From: Ascochyta rabiei | Taxonomy: Eukaryota; Ascomycota; Dothideomycetes; Pleosporales; Didymellaceae | DNA length: 64,000 nucleotides | NCBI RefSeq assembly: GCF_004011695.2 | Contig: NC_082407.1 | Span: forward strand, 1,302,001-1,366,000 | Direction: 5' to 3' | Shown: piece by piece, positions 11,030-22,889 of the stretch | Position numbering within the stretch: the stretch's first letter is position 1 | Layout: each line of letters begins with the position of its first letter | Made by a program: the position numbers and the translations under genes | The notes under the pieces: model-generated | Told to the model about the DNA's origin: nothing | What the model saw: only the letters and a program-made list of their open reading frames with translations | Database searches by the model: none

Positions 11030-12544
11030 CTACATTGCATCGGCTGTACCTTGAGCGTTCGAAAGTGGCGTATCAACAAGAGTGGTTGCATTCGCGGGAG
11101 TGAGGACCATTGGGGAAGGGCGTATACAACAAAACACCGCGAACTGATCTGGATTCCGTCTGGACATTTCGATAGGCCATTCGAGCCACTTCATGAGCTC
11201 TGGTGTTGGTGCCATCAGTTTCTCACAGGCGTGTATAAGTCGCTCCAACCAGCCTTTTAACCACCAAGCAGCCGAGTTCGGTCCCGATAAGATAGTCCAA
11301 TAGACTATAACAAGGGCACCGACAAGGTTACCAGCATTACAAAGATCAAGAAACTCGGTACTCAGTGTTGCTGACCTACATTCAGTCATTTAGTATTGTT
11401 CACACGCCATCCACGAACATCGGAGTTTTCTTACCAAGCCATAATGACAACATGTGCTTGCTTCTCTGTGGAACACAGCGTCGTCTTGACGAAAGTTTCG
11501 TGGAGATTTTCGATGGCCTCGATGCATATGTCTTTTTGTGGCATATTCAATTGATCGGCGAGTTGTTTTAGTTCGAGAAGAGGAGTGCACTCTACATCCT
11601 CAGGTAATGAGAACTGGTCAATGTTACGTGCTGGAGCGAGCATCCGCCCTACAGTTTCGTCTTGCTGAAGTTGTTGCCAGTGTTTACCGATAACGACCTT
11701 CACTCCACGAAGCAAGCGGAAGCAATGTAACATGGCATCGATTGGCTCCTCAGGCTCCTCGACCTGGGCTGTGGCAAGATTATATGCAAAGCAAATGGAA
11801 GAGAGCAGGAAACAGGGGACTACAGTCTCCAGAGCCGACTCCTCAAGCAGCCTCAGATATGTTGCAAGGGAAGCGGACATATGTGCGTCAGCCCGTGCAA
11901 GTAGGCTGGCACGACTACCTTGTGAGTCAACCAACGTCTTGTGTAGTGCTGAAATTGCGAGTAGTCCATGGAGTAGGAATGTATGCTGGAAGGCGATATT
12001 GACAACATCTTCGCTCCATAACGTTTTGTCATCGTCAGTGAAAGGAGTGTGGAATAGGTAAACTCTCGTTGTCCAATGGTGCAGCAGTTGCATGTCTTCG
12101 AGGGTGAAGACTGGATGCGCCGCCGTCATGGGCGTTCGGAGAGGGCTTTCGACATAGGAGCCTTCTCGAGACAATGTATTTGACTCGAGACTGGCGGATT
12201 GCGGCGAGGCACCTGGGACTTTCCTTGCCCGCGGAGGCGGCCACTCGCATGTGACACCCAGTCGGATACAATTTGCACATTGCGGGTGCTTTTCATTGCA
12301 CTACAAGACCATGTTAGTCCGTATAGCTGTAGAGACCTTGAGTCAATTCCTTGATGTAGAAAAACTGAGCTTCCGTTGTTGGCAAAGGACTGCGACGTGG
12401 TGTAGAAGAGGTTTCTCATTGGTTGAGACTATAGATGACACCGAGGTTGAGTGTAGTACATACCTTAGTGTGCCTCTTTTTACATTGCAAGCAGCCCGTC
12501 CGCGATTTCGAGTGTGTTTTACGCTTTGCCGGGACGGCTGGCAT
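11030..12544 (-). CDS. Zn2Cys6 transcription factor
   Basis: Minus strand, three exons: 12544-12464, 12300-11435 and 11375-11030; introns 163 and 59 bp; 430 aa. The first intron falls inside the DNA-binding domain. Across it the six cysteines come out at residues 18, 21, 28, 35, 38 and 45, giving CX2CX6CX6CX2CX6C, the classic fungal binuclear zinc cluster with the basic stretch KRKTHSKSRTG in front. The remainder is a fungal-specific regulatory domain of helical type (QLLHHWTTRVY, FLLHGLLAISALH, LLSSICFAYNLA, then LVIVYW-like and WWLKGWLERLI near the end). It lies 210 bp downstream of the same-strand alcohol dehydrogenase, so it may regulate that neighbour; this is inference only. Confidence 0.9.
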
Positions 12545-12754
12545 TGACTGAGATTGGCCGGTATGGTTGTTGCGGAGTTGTCAGGTGTGCAAAAGCAAAA
12601 GAGGCAGATCGTTTCTAGAGGTTCTTCGCTCGGACTTACCGTTCCGGCTACAACTGCCTCAACAGATACGGTTAATACGAGGAGCTGGCAGCCGAAACGT
12701 ACGTACAAATCGGTTTCTTGCTGTGGACTGAGTACATTCTCAATTATTCGACAC

Positions 12755-13840
12755 TCAAAGTTTTGCACGATTCTCTTCCTCCATGTTGACGAGCACATAT
12801 CTGTATCGCGCCTTCCCATCCTCCATATCCACCACGCTCTTGTTTGCATCTTTCATATTGCGCTGCTCAACCCACGGCTTCACGCCCTTTTCGGCAGCAA
12901 ATTGCAGCATTTCCTCAATGTCCTTTGGGCTGCCAATGTTGCTGCCACCAATCTTCACGCCTTTCTGGATGAGGCTGTAAGCACCAAACCTCGGTAACTT
13001 GTCCTCTGGTGCGCCAACTTGAATGAACGTGCCGTTGGTCCGAAGCAACCGAAGGTACGACTCCAAAGGCATGTCCGGGGAGCTCACAGTCGATATGATG
13101 AGATCGAGCGACTGCGAATGTTTACGAGCCCACTTCTCGTCCTCGGACGTTGCGATGTAATCTGTTGCGCCCATCTCCCTCGCATCCTTCTCCTTGTTCC
13201 TCCGTCTTGAGATGGCTACCACCTTTTCACAGCCCAAAGCTTTGGCAAACAAGACGCCGAAATGACCGAGACCTCCGAGACCGACAATTCCTACTCTTTT
13301 ACCCGGACCTGCGCCGTTCTTCTTCAAGGGCGAGTACACTGTGATACCACCACACATCATTGGCGCAGCATCCTCGCTCCTCAGCCCAGCAGGAATCTTG
13401 ATGGTGAAATGCGCTGGTACACGTGCATAATTGGCGTATCCGCCCATGCTGAAGCTGCCATCTGGGTACTTCCCGTTGTATGTGCCGACCATCTTGCCGC
13501 AGTGCTGTTCGAGCCCAGCCTTGCAATCCTCGCACTTGAAGCAGGAGAATGCTTGGGCACCCACACCGACTCTGTCCCCGAGCCTCAGATGTTTCACCTG
13601 GTCCCCGACGCGTACAACAGATCCAACAATCTCGTGCCCGACGCAGACCGGATAACGTGTGCTACCCCATCCGGAGCGCAACGTGTGGATGTCAGATCCA
13701 CAGATGCCGCAGTGCGAGATCTTGATGTCAACATCGATGGGGTTGAAAGGCTTTGGTTCGAACGACGACCAGGTCATGTTGCCTTCGGCGGCCTTGTTGT
13801 CGCGGCCCAGCCACCCGTGGAATTCAGCCGGAGAGCTCAT
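12755..13840 (-). CDS. Zinc-dependent alcohol dehydrogenase, cinnamyl-alcohol type (Adh6/7-like)
   Basis: Single exon, 361 aa. It is a medium-chain dehydrogenase: catalytic zinc ligands Cys44 (SHCGICGSD) and GHE (His69, Glu70), structural zinc cysteines at 100, 103, 106 and 114 (CFKCEDCKAGLEQHC), and a Rossmann motif GLGGLGHFG around 185. The order and the GGITVYSPLKKNG stretch are those of NADP(H)-dependent cinnamyl-alcohol dehydrogenases such as yeast Adh6/Adh7, which reduce aliphatic and aromatic aldehydes in the cytosol. Length is normal. The Zn2Cys6 gene follows on the same strand. Confidence 0.92.
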   Translation of the reverse strand: MSSPAEFHGWLGRDNKAAEGNMTWSSFEPKPFNPIDVDIKISHCGICGSDIHTLRSGWGSTRYPVCVGHEIVGSVVRVGDQVKHLRLGDRVGVGAQAFSCFKCEDCKAGLEQHCGKMVGTYNGKYPDGSFSMGGYANYARVPAHFTIKIPAGLRSEDAAPMMCGGITVYSPLKKNGAGPGKRVGIVGLGGLGHFGVLFAKALGCEKVVAISRRRNKEKDAREMGATDYIATSEDEKWARKHSQSLDLIISTVSSPDMPLESYLRLLRTNGTFIQVGAPEDKLPRFGAYSLIQKGVKIGGSNIGSPKDIEEMLQFAAEKGVKPWVEQRNMKDANKSVVDMEDGKARYRYVLVNMEEENRAKL

Positions 13841-15302
13841 AGTTAGTCGGGAGTCCTAACAGATCTTTGCTAATGGAGTGAGTAAGTAGGTCCTGAATAT
13901 GACCTTAGATGGGTTGTATTGCGACTCGAGAACGATCAACTTTGAGAAAGCTCGCCGAGCCCCATTGGCGTCGACGTCGTCGCTGTACCGAGGCATCTTT
14001 TTGGTCTTCCCCGCGAGTTCGGGCCTAAGCAAAGCTTACCACCGCGCGATGTTTCTGCACTTCATCCTCACAGGTTTTCGAGCAGTGTGGGCTCGCATTC
14101 ATAGGAACTTCATAAAGTGAGAGTGTGCTGGTAGTTACACTTGACAACACCGGGCAGGCGATACAAAACCCAGCTAGGCCCACTACGTCACCGAAACCAA
14201 CAGGGTTCTCGCGGTCAGACAGAGCCGATTACAAAGGTAGGCACTCTTGTATTCTCTGAAGGTATCCAGCGCGAACTTCTGAAAAGCTCGGAAAAATAAA
14301 AGGCTCTGGGAGACTACTTGATTCCATGCTAAGGTCCACAAGACTGCTTTATCTATGTGAAGGCTAGGACTCATCATCGATAATTCAGGTACCTCGACGT
14401 AGAAATTCATGGTAATATGTATTGAGGGCTTATATTAGACTGGCTCGGCGTGGGCCTGTTTAGTTAAAGCCATTTGAATATCGTCAGTTGCCTGTTATGA
14501 TGATGACATGAACACGACGAACAACCGGTTCCAGTGTCCGTATCATGGTAAGGTCACGGAAACACAGACTACAGACCATTGTGCACATGGACAGTGTGCT
14601 GCGAAATACTAAAGGGTGTGTTGGGCACGGTCATCAAATAGGCGTGGGTAGGACAAAAAACTGGCAGCAGTTGGAGGTCTTCGAGTATCATTTGAAACTA
14701 GCCTTCGCCGTCCTTTGTACACACAAAAGGCACCGTGAGCATTTCAGCACCACAGCGAACCGATGAGGAAACATCCTCCAAATCTGCCTCGTAAAGCAGA
14801 ATTATAGCCAACCATCAAGCCGCTGCGAAGCGCCTTGCGCGGTGCCCGCTTCCAGCCAACACATCAGGTGCTGAGATTAAATTACAAGTGAAAAAGGAAA
14901 AGAGAATTCCAGCTCATCGTCAACGCTCAAGAGAGGTAAGAAAGTATGCCGCCATGTGCAAACACGTACAGAACAAAGGAAAAGTAGCGCGAGAAGAAAG
15001 CCAAGGAGGCGAAAAGAACATTGTGTCCATGTGTCTCGAAATGAAAGCAAATTTTGGCCCAACAAGTGAGGCGGTGCCGTGCACCGGGCAGGTATCAAAA
15101 ACGAACAAGTACAAACGAAAGAAAAAGTAGTCCTACAAGCAAACAAGCAAAGGAAAAGTGACAGGTACAGGGATGGCTCTGCGGACCTGCTGGCCTTCCT
15201 GAAGGTATATGCAAAACGAACAGGCAGCCGCTAATCCGAGGACGCCGACGCCAGTTATGTAAAAGCCAAATCGTGGGTCTCATATACAAGGGTGAGCAAA
15301 GC
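13841..15302. other. Intergenic stretch, no supported gene
   Basis: About 1.46 kb with only short unconvincing frames on both strands. The right-hand part is the 3' flank of the Sel1-repeat gene; the left part is the promoter of the alcohol dehydrogenase. Confidence 0.6.
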
Positions 15303-17512
15303 TCAGGTGGAAGAAGCCGTGTGGCTCTTCTTGCGGCTAAAGATGGTACGGGTGCGGCTCTTATCGCGGGAGTTTTTCTCAGAATTGAGCTTCTTTGTGG
15401 ACCGCCCCGAACGGACAGACCGAGAGTCAGAAGTGCTGGTGTTACCGTCATTATACTTGTCTTTGTAGATCCTTCTCGTATGTTAGTAGGTGCTAGGGAT
15501 GAAGTATAGTTATGTAAGGCTTACCAGCTGTTGCCCACCATGCTCACTCCCTTGGCTTCAGCTGCGCGATAGAACTTGGCAGCCTTCTTCATGTCCTTCT
15601 TGCAGCCAACGCCTTCGGCATAGCAGTAACCCGCTTCGACCAGAGCATCAGGATCGCCCCAGTTTCCGGCGATTTCGTAGCAACGGAGAGCAAGTGCCTT
15701 GTCCTGAGCAGCGCCCCAGCCGTTCATGTAGCACTTGCCGAGCTCGTAGATCGCAACAGCGTACTGAGCCTTGTGTTGCTTCTTCTTCATGGCATCAGTA
15801 CACTGGCCCTGCTTAGACTGAACTTCGTCGTCGGCAATCTCAAGATGACCAGAATCGACAGCGCGGCGCAACCACTGCAGTGCCTCGGCCTTGTTCTCGC
15901 GCATACCCCAGCCGTGGCGGCAGGCGAGACCATACCAGAGCATGGCTTCAGGAAGCCCTCCGCGGGCTGCTAAACGTAGATGGTAGGTGGACTTCAAAAG
16001 CTCGCCCTTCTCATGCAGCTCAATACCCATATCGCAATGCTCCTGAGCAGTAACTTCTGCATTACCGGCAGTGGCAGCGCGGATGGTGCTGTTGCTCGAG
16101 GTAAGCGAAGGGGCCTGTGGCGATCGTTTCTGGTCGAACGAGCGGGGTGGCGATTCGGGTGACGGCGGCCGTTGCTGGTTCTTTGCGTTAGACTGGTCCC
16201 AGGTAATCTCCTTTTTGAAGAAGCTTTCGACGCCGACAGAGCCACGATCAAGCTTCCTGCCTCGAGGCAGGTCGAATGTAGTGTACGTGTAGGATGGTAC
16301 GGGGTTGTTTGTATGGTCGCCTGATCGACGAAAATCCTCACTGACCATGCTGACAGGCGTGTGTATTGTCTCGTGGGCGTAGTTGGAGCTGGGTTCGTCG
16401 GTGGAATCCAGGCGCTTAAGGTTGCTCTCACAAGAAGGCCTCATGAAAACACTCTCCTCTGAAGGCTGTCGCGACGGTATGTCCAGGGAAGGTCTGACAC
16501 AATCTATGGAAGGGCGAGTGCTCTGTCTGCTGATTGGCCTGGAGAAGTTGAAAGCTGGGCGAGGTAGGTGGCCGTTCACAGAGCGTTCCGAAGCCGCCGA
16601 TGGTGAGCGTGGCATGCTCGTGGTGGGTGTAAGAGGCGACTGAGCTCGAGAGAGACTGGAGCTTGCTGACAAGACCCTGTTGCGTGGCAGGGAATCGTAA
16701 GAGGCACTCAGTGGTAGGTCATCGACCTCGTCAGAACTGTCGTGGACCGATCTGGTGCTGGGTGACAGTCTTGGAGAGCGTTGAGAGTGGTTGCTAGCTT
16801 TCCTGGGGGGGAGCAGATTAGCGCGTGGGTGCGAGCGGGGCATCGAGTCAGAAGACGGTTTCCGCTGGGGGCTCAAGAAGAACTGAGAAGTCGAGGTCGG
16901 CGTTGGGCCAGTCGGGCTGACAGGCGTCGCCTCTCGGACACCGATGTGAGGTTCCACGAAGTCGGGTGAGTGCGACCTGGGGATATCGAAGTAGCCGCGG
17001 GGCGAATTGGCGGGACTGGCCTCCCCAATGGAAGCGAGATTGCTGCGTGCTGACGGCGACTGGGCAGATTGGGGTTCCTCATCGCTGATCTGCGCGTGGA
17101 CCGATCTGTGCCTGTCGGGCGCGTGATGGCGAGGGGACGTCTCGGGCGGCGGTGCGACGCCGATGGGACCGAGGTCATCGTTTGGGGAGCTGACGGCTGA
17201 CGACAGCGAGGAAAAGTAGCCTGAGCGGTTGCCGAACTCGTTTTGGATGGTGAGCGGCGCCAGTCTGCTGAGACGGCGTCCGCTCTTGTCGGCCTGCTCG
17301 AAGCGCTTTGCCAGCAGGCGGCCCTGCAGTGCGAGGGCGTCCAGGGGAGAGAGTGCAGGCGGTGCATCGCCGGCGCGCGGGCTGGGGAGGTCGGTGAGAG
17401 AGAGGTTGCTCATGCTGGCGCTGGCGACACTGGCGACACTGGCATTGCTGGGAGGCTCGTGAGAATGAGAGCGCAGGCCCAAGGCATGTGGGCGATCCGG
17501 GCGGTGCTCCAT
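15303..17512 (-). CDS. Sel1-repeat protein, Skt5/Dsf2-like
   Basis: Minus strand, exons 17512-15525 and 15471-15303 with a 53-bp intron; 718 aa. The frame is open further upstream but without an ATG, so MEHRPDRPH at 17512 is chosen. Residues 1 to about 520 are Ser/Pro-rich and disordered. The C-terminal third has several Sel1-like repeats (AMLWYGLACRHGWG, YAVAIYELGKCYMNGWG, PDALVEAGYCYAEGVG), ending AKGVSMVGNSW; after the intron comes a basic Ser-rich tail (IYKDKYND, KSRTRTIFSRKKS). Sel1 repeats are alpha/alpha scaffolds. In yeast, related proteins (Skt5/Chs4, Dsf2) act in cell-wall assembly and signalling, but the exact orthologue is not certain. Confidence 0.85.
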
Positions 17513-17531
17513 GGCGAGGGCGAATAGACGG

Positions 17532-17629
17532 GCGGCAGCGGTGTTCAGCAGGCACAAGGATATCTCGTCGAGTCGAGCGGGCGGCAGCGGTGTTCAGCAG
17601 GCACAAGGATATCTCGTCGAGTCGAGCGG
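17532..17629. repeat. Perfect 49-bp tandem duplication
   Basis: Two head-to-tail copies of a 49-bp unit (17532-17580 and 17581-17629) just 20 bp upstream of the Sel1-repeat start codon, thus in its 5' UTR or promoter. No difference was seen between copies, so it is recent or an assembly artefact. Confidence 0.9.
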
Positions 17630-18063
17630 GCGGTGACGCTGGGTCGTCATGCGAGCAGCGAAACGTGGCGGAGTCGAGGCGAGGTGGGTTCTAGGGCGGC
17701 GGGAGCCAACAGCGTGTGCTGCGCTGTCTGGAACAAGAACAAGAAAAAGAACAAGAACAAGAACAAGGAGCCGGGGTTCGACGTTGGAGGCGGTGCAGAG
17801 GTGCAGCGGGGTGGTGTCGTCGTTTGTTGGAGAAAGCGCCGATCAATGGACATGGAAGGGGGTCTGGAAAGTGGAACGGGTATTTTTGGGGGGAGGGGGG
17901 GAAGGAGCGAACACGACACACGGTCGAGGGAAGACAAACACCGGAAAAGACGCTCGAGGCCTCACGACAGTCTGCCTGAGAAAACGGAGACCAACCTTTG
18001 ACCTCCTGAGATTCGCTTGGCAGGGCCATCGAACCCAGCTCTGTCTGGGGAGCCCTCCCTGCG

Positions 18064-18145
18064 CACCAACCACTGACCACCAACCACTGACCACCAACCG
18101 CTGACCACTAACCACTAACCTCATACCACTAACCTCATACCAATC
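18064..18145. repeat. Degenerate CCAACCACTGACCA-type tandem array
   Basis: Repeated variants of ACCACTGACCACCAACC, then ACCACTAACCTCATACC, in the promoter-side gap of the Sel1 gene. Units vary in length and sequence. Confidence 0.7.
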
Positions 18146-18929
18146 GGGTAGCAAAGGGACCAGGCCCTGCATCGGAGCGTCGAAGCGTCAAACTGCAGTG
18201 CCCTGAACAGCAGGCAGTGGCGCGAGATCAGCGTGCCCAAATCTCGAGCGCGCGCCCTGCAGAAGGTTGTAGCGAGCCCCTTCATCTTGTGACTTGTGAA
18301 GCGTTCCTGTAGCACACGTCAAGACCTCAGGCTGGCAGCGCAACACACACGCAGGCTTCCTTCGGGCTGCAGCCCACGCTATGGCGTTTCACCACGCATG
18401 ATTCGACCAACGGCGGCCTGCCAGTTTCGGACGATAGCCGTTCGCTGGTGGCACCCACTGCGCGTCAACCAGGGACCTTCAATTTGGCGCTCTGCGGGAG
18501 TGGAGACACGGCGGGTCCCATTGCGTCTGCGGCAGCTGCACCTCATCAAACACACGAACGACTGTTCATCTCGCCTGCAGCGCGCGGCCTGAGAATTCTT
18601 CTGTGGTCTGCGCATCCCAGCCATGACACGGGCTGGAGAGCTGTGCTGCTAGCTTTGTCGATTCAAGACACTTCGTATTTGTGCAAACGCCTTTCCCGAT
18701 TGCTGCTGCACGACCCAAATAAGCCTCGCCTTACCAATGTAACGTGACCAATCATCAATCGCGTGCACAGTCGCGTCACGCCCTGGATTGCGGTGATGCT
18801 GATCTGCCTCGTTTCGGTTCCCGGCTATCAGCCAAGACAATAACAACGGATACAAGCACACGCATCTCGTGCTCCATGTACATGGTAGGGACGTGTCTTG
18901 AATCCTAGCAAAAGTATGGGAAGCTTAGA

Positions 18930-19056
18930 GCGTTTCGAAGACTATTATGTTTCCAAGACTATAATGTTTCGAAGACTATAATGCTTCGAAGACTAGTGAT
19001 AATGTTTCGAAGACTATAATGTTTCGAAGACTAGTTATAGTGTTTCGAATACTAAG
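18930..19056. repeat. Minisatellite of 17- to 21-bp units containing TTCGAAGACTA
   Basis: Seven copies of a unit like ATAATGTTTCGAAGACT. Two copies are extended by AGTG or AGTT before the next one. It lies about 165 bp beyond the stop codon of the DUF1776 gene. The palindrome TTCGAA recurs in most copies. Confidence 0.85.
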
Positions 19057-19220
19057 TGTCTGCTTGACTATGCGACACCCTAGCTAAAACACTATCAAAG
19101 ACCTTCAGACATTGTTGTCGTATATAGCAAGTGGAGAGTGGCTGCGTCTGAGCTCTTCCACAGCCAAGGCAACCATGGCCGGATTGGCTGCTTCGAGCGC
19201 ACATCGGCATCCTACCTGCT

Positions 19221-20613
19221 TCACACAACAGCCTCGACCCTCTCCCAAGACTGCACGCTGTCCTCCAACTTCGGCATGGACGCTGTGTCGAGCGATACCC
19301 GTCGCAATCCCATCATCCAGCCTACTAAAGAGCCAGGAACCCAGTTCCCCACAAGGCCGTAGGTCACGCTACCTCGGCCCACACGCCAGACCTTGCGTGG
19401 GCGCTTCTGCGTCACTGCGTCGAAGACAGCGTTGTGCAACTCGCGCAAAGAGGTGCCATGGCTGTTCTGACTAAAGATGCCTCGAGTTTGCCCTAGCCGC
19501 GTTTGGTTGACAAAGTTACTCGCATACATCTGTCGTGTCGTGGTGGGCCAGGCGTGTGGGCTGGGTGCTGCTTTGGTCTGAAGGTGGTGTTTCGGACCGA
19601 CGTTTGAGTAATCAAATGTCCCCAAGTGGAATTGAATGACATCAATTCCCAGCGTCCCGAGCTCTCCTCGTAAGGTTGCAAGGAAACCCTCGAGCGCGGA
19701 TACGATGGTGGTCTCGACGCTGTGGAACGGCGGCCGCAATGACGCAACAATACTTGGGGTAAGCATGAGTACCCTTGACTTGAACCGGCAGATGGTCGGC
19801 AGCAGCGCCTGTGTCACCGCTATTGTGTTCAGTACTTTGGCGTTGAAAGCATCGGCCCAAAGCTCTGGGTGAACCGTCTCTATCGGTCCCGAAGGGAAGA
19901 TCAAATCTGGCACAAGGACAACACCTCGAAGATTCAGGTTGTGCGGGCTCGCGCCTTGGAACGCGACGTGTGGCCTGGTGAGCATGGTGTTGAAGCGCTC
20001 CATAGCTTCTTGCGTGCCCATGGTGTCTGCAACGTCCAGGTGCAGTGGTCTGACGTCCGCCCTCGATTCGCTCAAGACCTGCTGTTCCTCGTCCATGCTC
20101 GAGCACACAATGTACACGACAAAGCCGCGACGCTCGAGATCTAGCGACAGCGACCGCGTGATGGGCGAGTTGGGTGGGCCAGCAATAACCACAACCTCTC
20201 TTCTAGCTCCATTGCTTGCTCTCCGCGCCCGCCTCTTGCGGTTGTGTGACCTGTTCTGCCGCCAGAGCATGTAGCTCCCAGTGCCAAAGAACGCGACAAT
20301 CGCCGCAGTGAGCGCGCGATTCCGCGACACCCAGTCCTGGAGTCGCTCTAGGTACGCACCCGTCACGCGGTGAGGAGGCGGTGGCGGCGGCGGAGGCGGT
20401 CGCGCGTATTCAGGCAACCAGTTCTCGGGGACGTGTCGCTTGACATAGCCGGCTACGTTGGCAAAGTGCCGGTCGCTGGCGTCCCAGATCGATCCTGTGA
20501 AGCTGCGGACATCCTTGGTGTAGTCGGAGAGCTAGATGCCCGTGTCAGCGGGGTTGGCGGCGGCGAAGCTGGAAACTCACCACCTCCAGAATGTGCGAAT
20601 CGTCGGTGGACAT
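19221..20613 (-). CDS. DUF1776 SDR-like membrane-anchored protein
   Basis: Minus strand, exons 20613-20581 (MSTDDSHILEV) and 20531-19221, with a 49-bp intron; 447 aa. After a proline run comes one membrane segment (RALTAAIVAFFGTGSYMLW) followed by a basic stop-transfer stretch, then a short-chain-dehydrogenase-like Rossmann fold (EVVVIAGPPNSPITRSLSLD, VVYIVCSS, VRPLHLDV, VLMLTPSIVASL). The usual glycine-rich nucleotide motif and YxxxK are not seen in standard form, as is normal for the DUF1776 family, whose yeast member is the putative oxidoreductase Pbr1. Enzyme activity is unproven. Confidence 0.85.
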
Positions 20614-21409
20614 GATCACGACCAGAACAGTGCAGACTGCAAAGGCCCGAAGCACAGAAAAGAATATCAGAGCACAAGATCGTCGTGAAAGTGATCAGAG
20701 CGCCTCGAGCTTCCTTCCACTACGTCAGCTCGTGTTGCAGAAAGCTCGGACCGAGCAGCTCTTACGCCGACATGGGTCGAGCCTCGAGGCATCGAGCAGT
20801 ATCCCAGCAAAAGTACCACATGGCCACAGTCCTAATTACTCACACGCTTATAATAGATTCGTAATGCTAGTTTGAACGCCTCCAAAACGTACAGAGAGAG
20901 CTCACACTCGTCTCGTAGGTATCCTGCAGCAAAGTGGGGCACCTTTCACGTTGGCACGTGAGCCTACACTTTGCCCGACGCCACCACGCCGCTGGCTTGA
21001 CACCTGAACCTTTACGCTCGTGAGGCTGGAGGCTGCTGATTGCAGCAGATCGCCAACTTCCCGCCTGTACGCAAAATATCCACAACGCTGCGAAGATCTT
21101 TTGTTGAGAACAAGAACTTCGTCGCATTTGCGCGCTCCCATCATATGTCGCCCACCAGCGACGCGTGAATATCTACGTGACAGCTTACGTGGCCGAGCTC
21201 TGCAGCATCGCCTCACTGCTTTGGATACTCTCGTTCACCTTGCTTCCGTGGGCTTCCCTGTTCTTCTCTCCTTATGTCTTTTTCACATTAGCCGTGCCTC
21301 TCAGCTTCTGCTTTTGCCTGAACAGCCGGAGAAGTCACAGCTCCACATACAACACTCCATCATCATCTGAGCCCTATCTTTGTGCCAACAAGGTCACCAA
21401 GACGGAGAC
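20614..21409. promoter_or_regulatory. Divergent promoter region, DUF1776 gene / WSS1-like gene
   Basis: About 800 bp between divergent start codons. Short open frames occur but none is credible. A CT-rich stretch lies about 21240-21330, upstream of the WSS1-like ATG. Confidence 0.5.
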
Positions 21410-22889
21410 ATGAGGGAAATAGACGCCCATTTCGATGCGTACGAGCATCTCAAACACCTACCAAGAGATGGAGAGGCATTGCACATGCTCCGCAAGGCTG
21501 CGTCCATGGTCAAGCCAATGATGCGAAAACGCGGCTGGAAAGTCGGTACACTGGCCGAGTTCTTGCCAGATGAGCCGCAGCTACTGGGTAAGTCGCCTTG
21601 TAGAGGCGTTAGGGCTCGCGGCTAAGCATGATGTAGGTCTCAATATCAATCGCACGCAAAGGATCCTTATCCGTTTGAGGTACCATCATGATTCCAGGCA
21701 ATTTCTTTCTATGGAGCAGGTCACAGACACTCTGCTGCATGAACTCTCGCATATCGTCTTTGGGCCTCACAATGCCGACTTCAACAATCTCTGGAACGAG
21801 CTCCGTGACGAGCATCAGTCACTACTCATGAAGGGCTACACAGGCGAAGGCTTCCTTTCACAGGGCCAGAAACTTGGCGGTAGGCGCATACCAGTCGATG
21901 AGATGCGTCGCCAAGCTAGATCAGCTGCTGAGAAGCGCAAAGCCACGACTAACCGGAATGCTGGCGGTCATCGACTAGGTGGTGCTTCTGTGTCAAGAGG
22001 CGTCGACATGCGCAAGGTCATCTCGCACGCAGCTACACGGCGAACAAGCATCACTGAGGGGTGCGCAAGTGGCAGCGCTCAAGCTGGGAATCTGCTCCAT
22101 CAACAGGAACAGGATGGGTTCCGAACTACCGCTGAGCAGAATGACGCCAACGACGAGGCAATCGCGCGAGCCCTGCAGGATCTCCTGTATGAAGAGGAGA
22201 TGCAGCGGCTTGAGCAGCTCGGCGCGCCAACTGGAGGGGGCGGTCTTGCGTGGAATCGACAGAACGGCCTGCAGTTTGACAGCAATCCACCATCTCGAAA
22301 AGCATCACCAGCACCAAGTGCATCATCAGGATTGAGCTGGAGCAAAGAGCACGGTCTGTCTTCAATCCCAGCACCAGGCATGTCCCAACGCCCGTCGCCC
22401 CCACGCGCATCGTCAAACCCTACACAGGGGCGCCCTGTCTCCCGCCTTGTGCTAGAGACGCCACCAGCATCGTCTTCTTTACAGACAAGTCGACCGAAGT
22501 CTAGTCTAATCACGCAAGATGAGCAAAATCGTCGTAACAAACAGCTTCCTCCCACACCGCCGCCCACCTCGCCACGCGCCCCTACCAATCCCAACGAATG
22601 GGCATGTCCCCAGTGCACGCTTCACAATCCTTTGGACTTCCTTCAGTGTGCCGTGTGTGGATTGGAGCAGCCCCCGCAGCCGATCCCGCAGCACAAACGT
22701 TTTGGACCTTCGCACACAGCACCCAGTCTGCCAGCGCCACCACCGCGATCGGGGTTGAGAGGGCCCGGTGCAACGCCTTTCGAGCCAGCAAAGGGCAGAA
22801 TTGGTTGGAATTGTCTGCAATGTGGTACGTTCATGGAAAACGAGTGGTGGACATGCTCACTCTGCGGTACTATGAAGCTGGACTCTTGA
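21410..22889 (+). CDS. WSS1: Wss1-type DNA-protein crosslink protease (WLM domain)
   Basis: Exons 21410-21587 and 21637-22889 with a 49-bp intron; 476 aa. The WLM metalloprotease domain fills the first 160 residues and has the zinc motif HELSHIVFGPH (94-104, HExxHxxxxxH). A Ser/Pro-rich linker follows, then two RanBP2-type zinc fingers (WACPQCTLHNP..CAVCG near 382 and WNCLQCGTF..CSLCG near 452). Wss1 and its relative SPRTN cut proteins covalently trapped on DNA. Yeast Wss1 relies on SUMO and Cdc48 binding; here the C-terminal zinc fingers may provide ubiquitin or similar binding (inference). Start chosen at the first ATG of the frame that begins MREIDAHF. Confidence 0.92.

Larger units (their letters stand above)
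17630..19220. other. Intergenic region between the Sel1 and DUF1776 genes
   Basis: About 1.6 kb. It holds an AAGAAC/AAGAACA-type purine run at 17731-17766, a degenerate CCACTGACCACCAA-type tandem array (about 18064-18145) and a TTCGAA minisatellite (listed separately). No coding region is supported. Confidence 0.6.
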
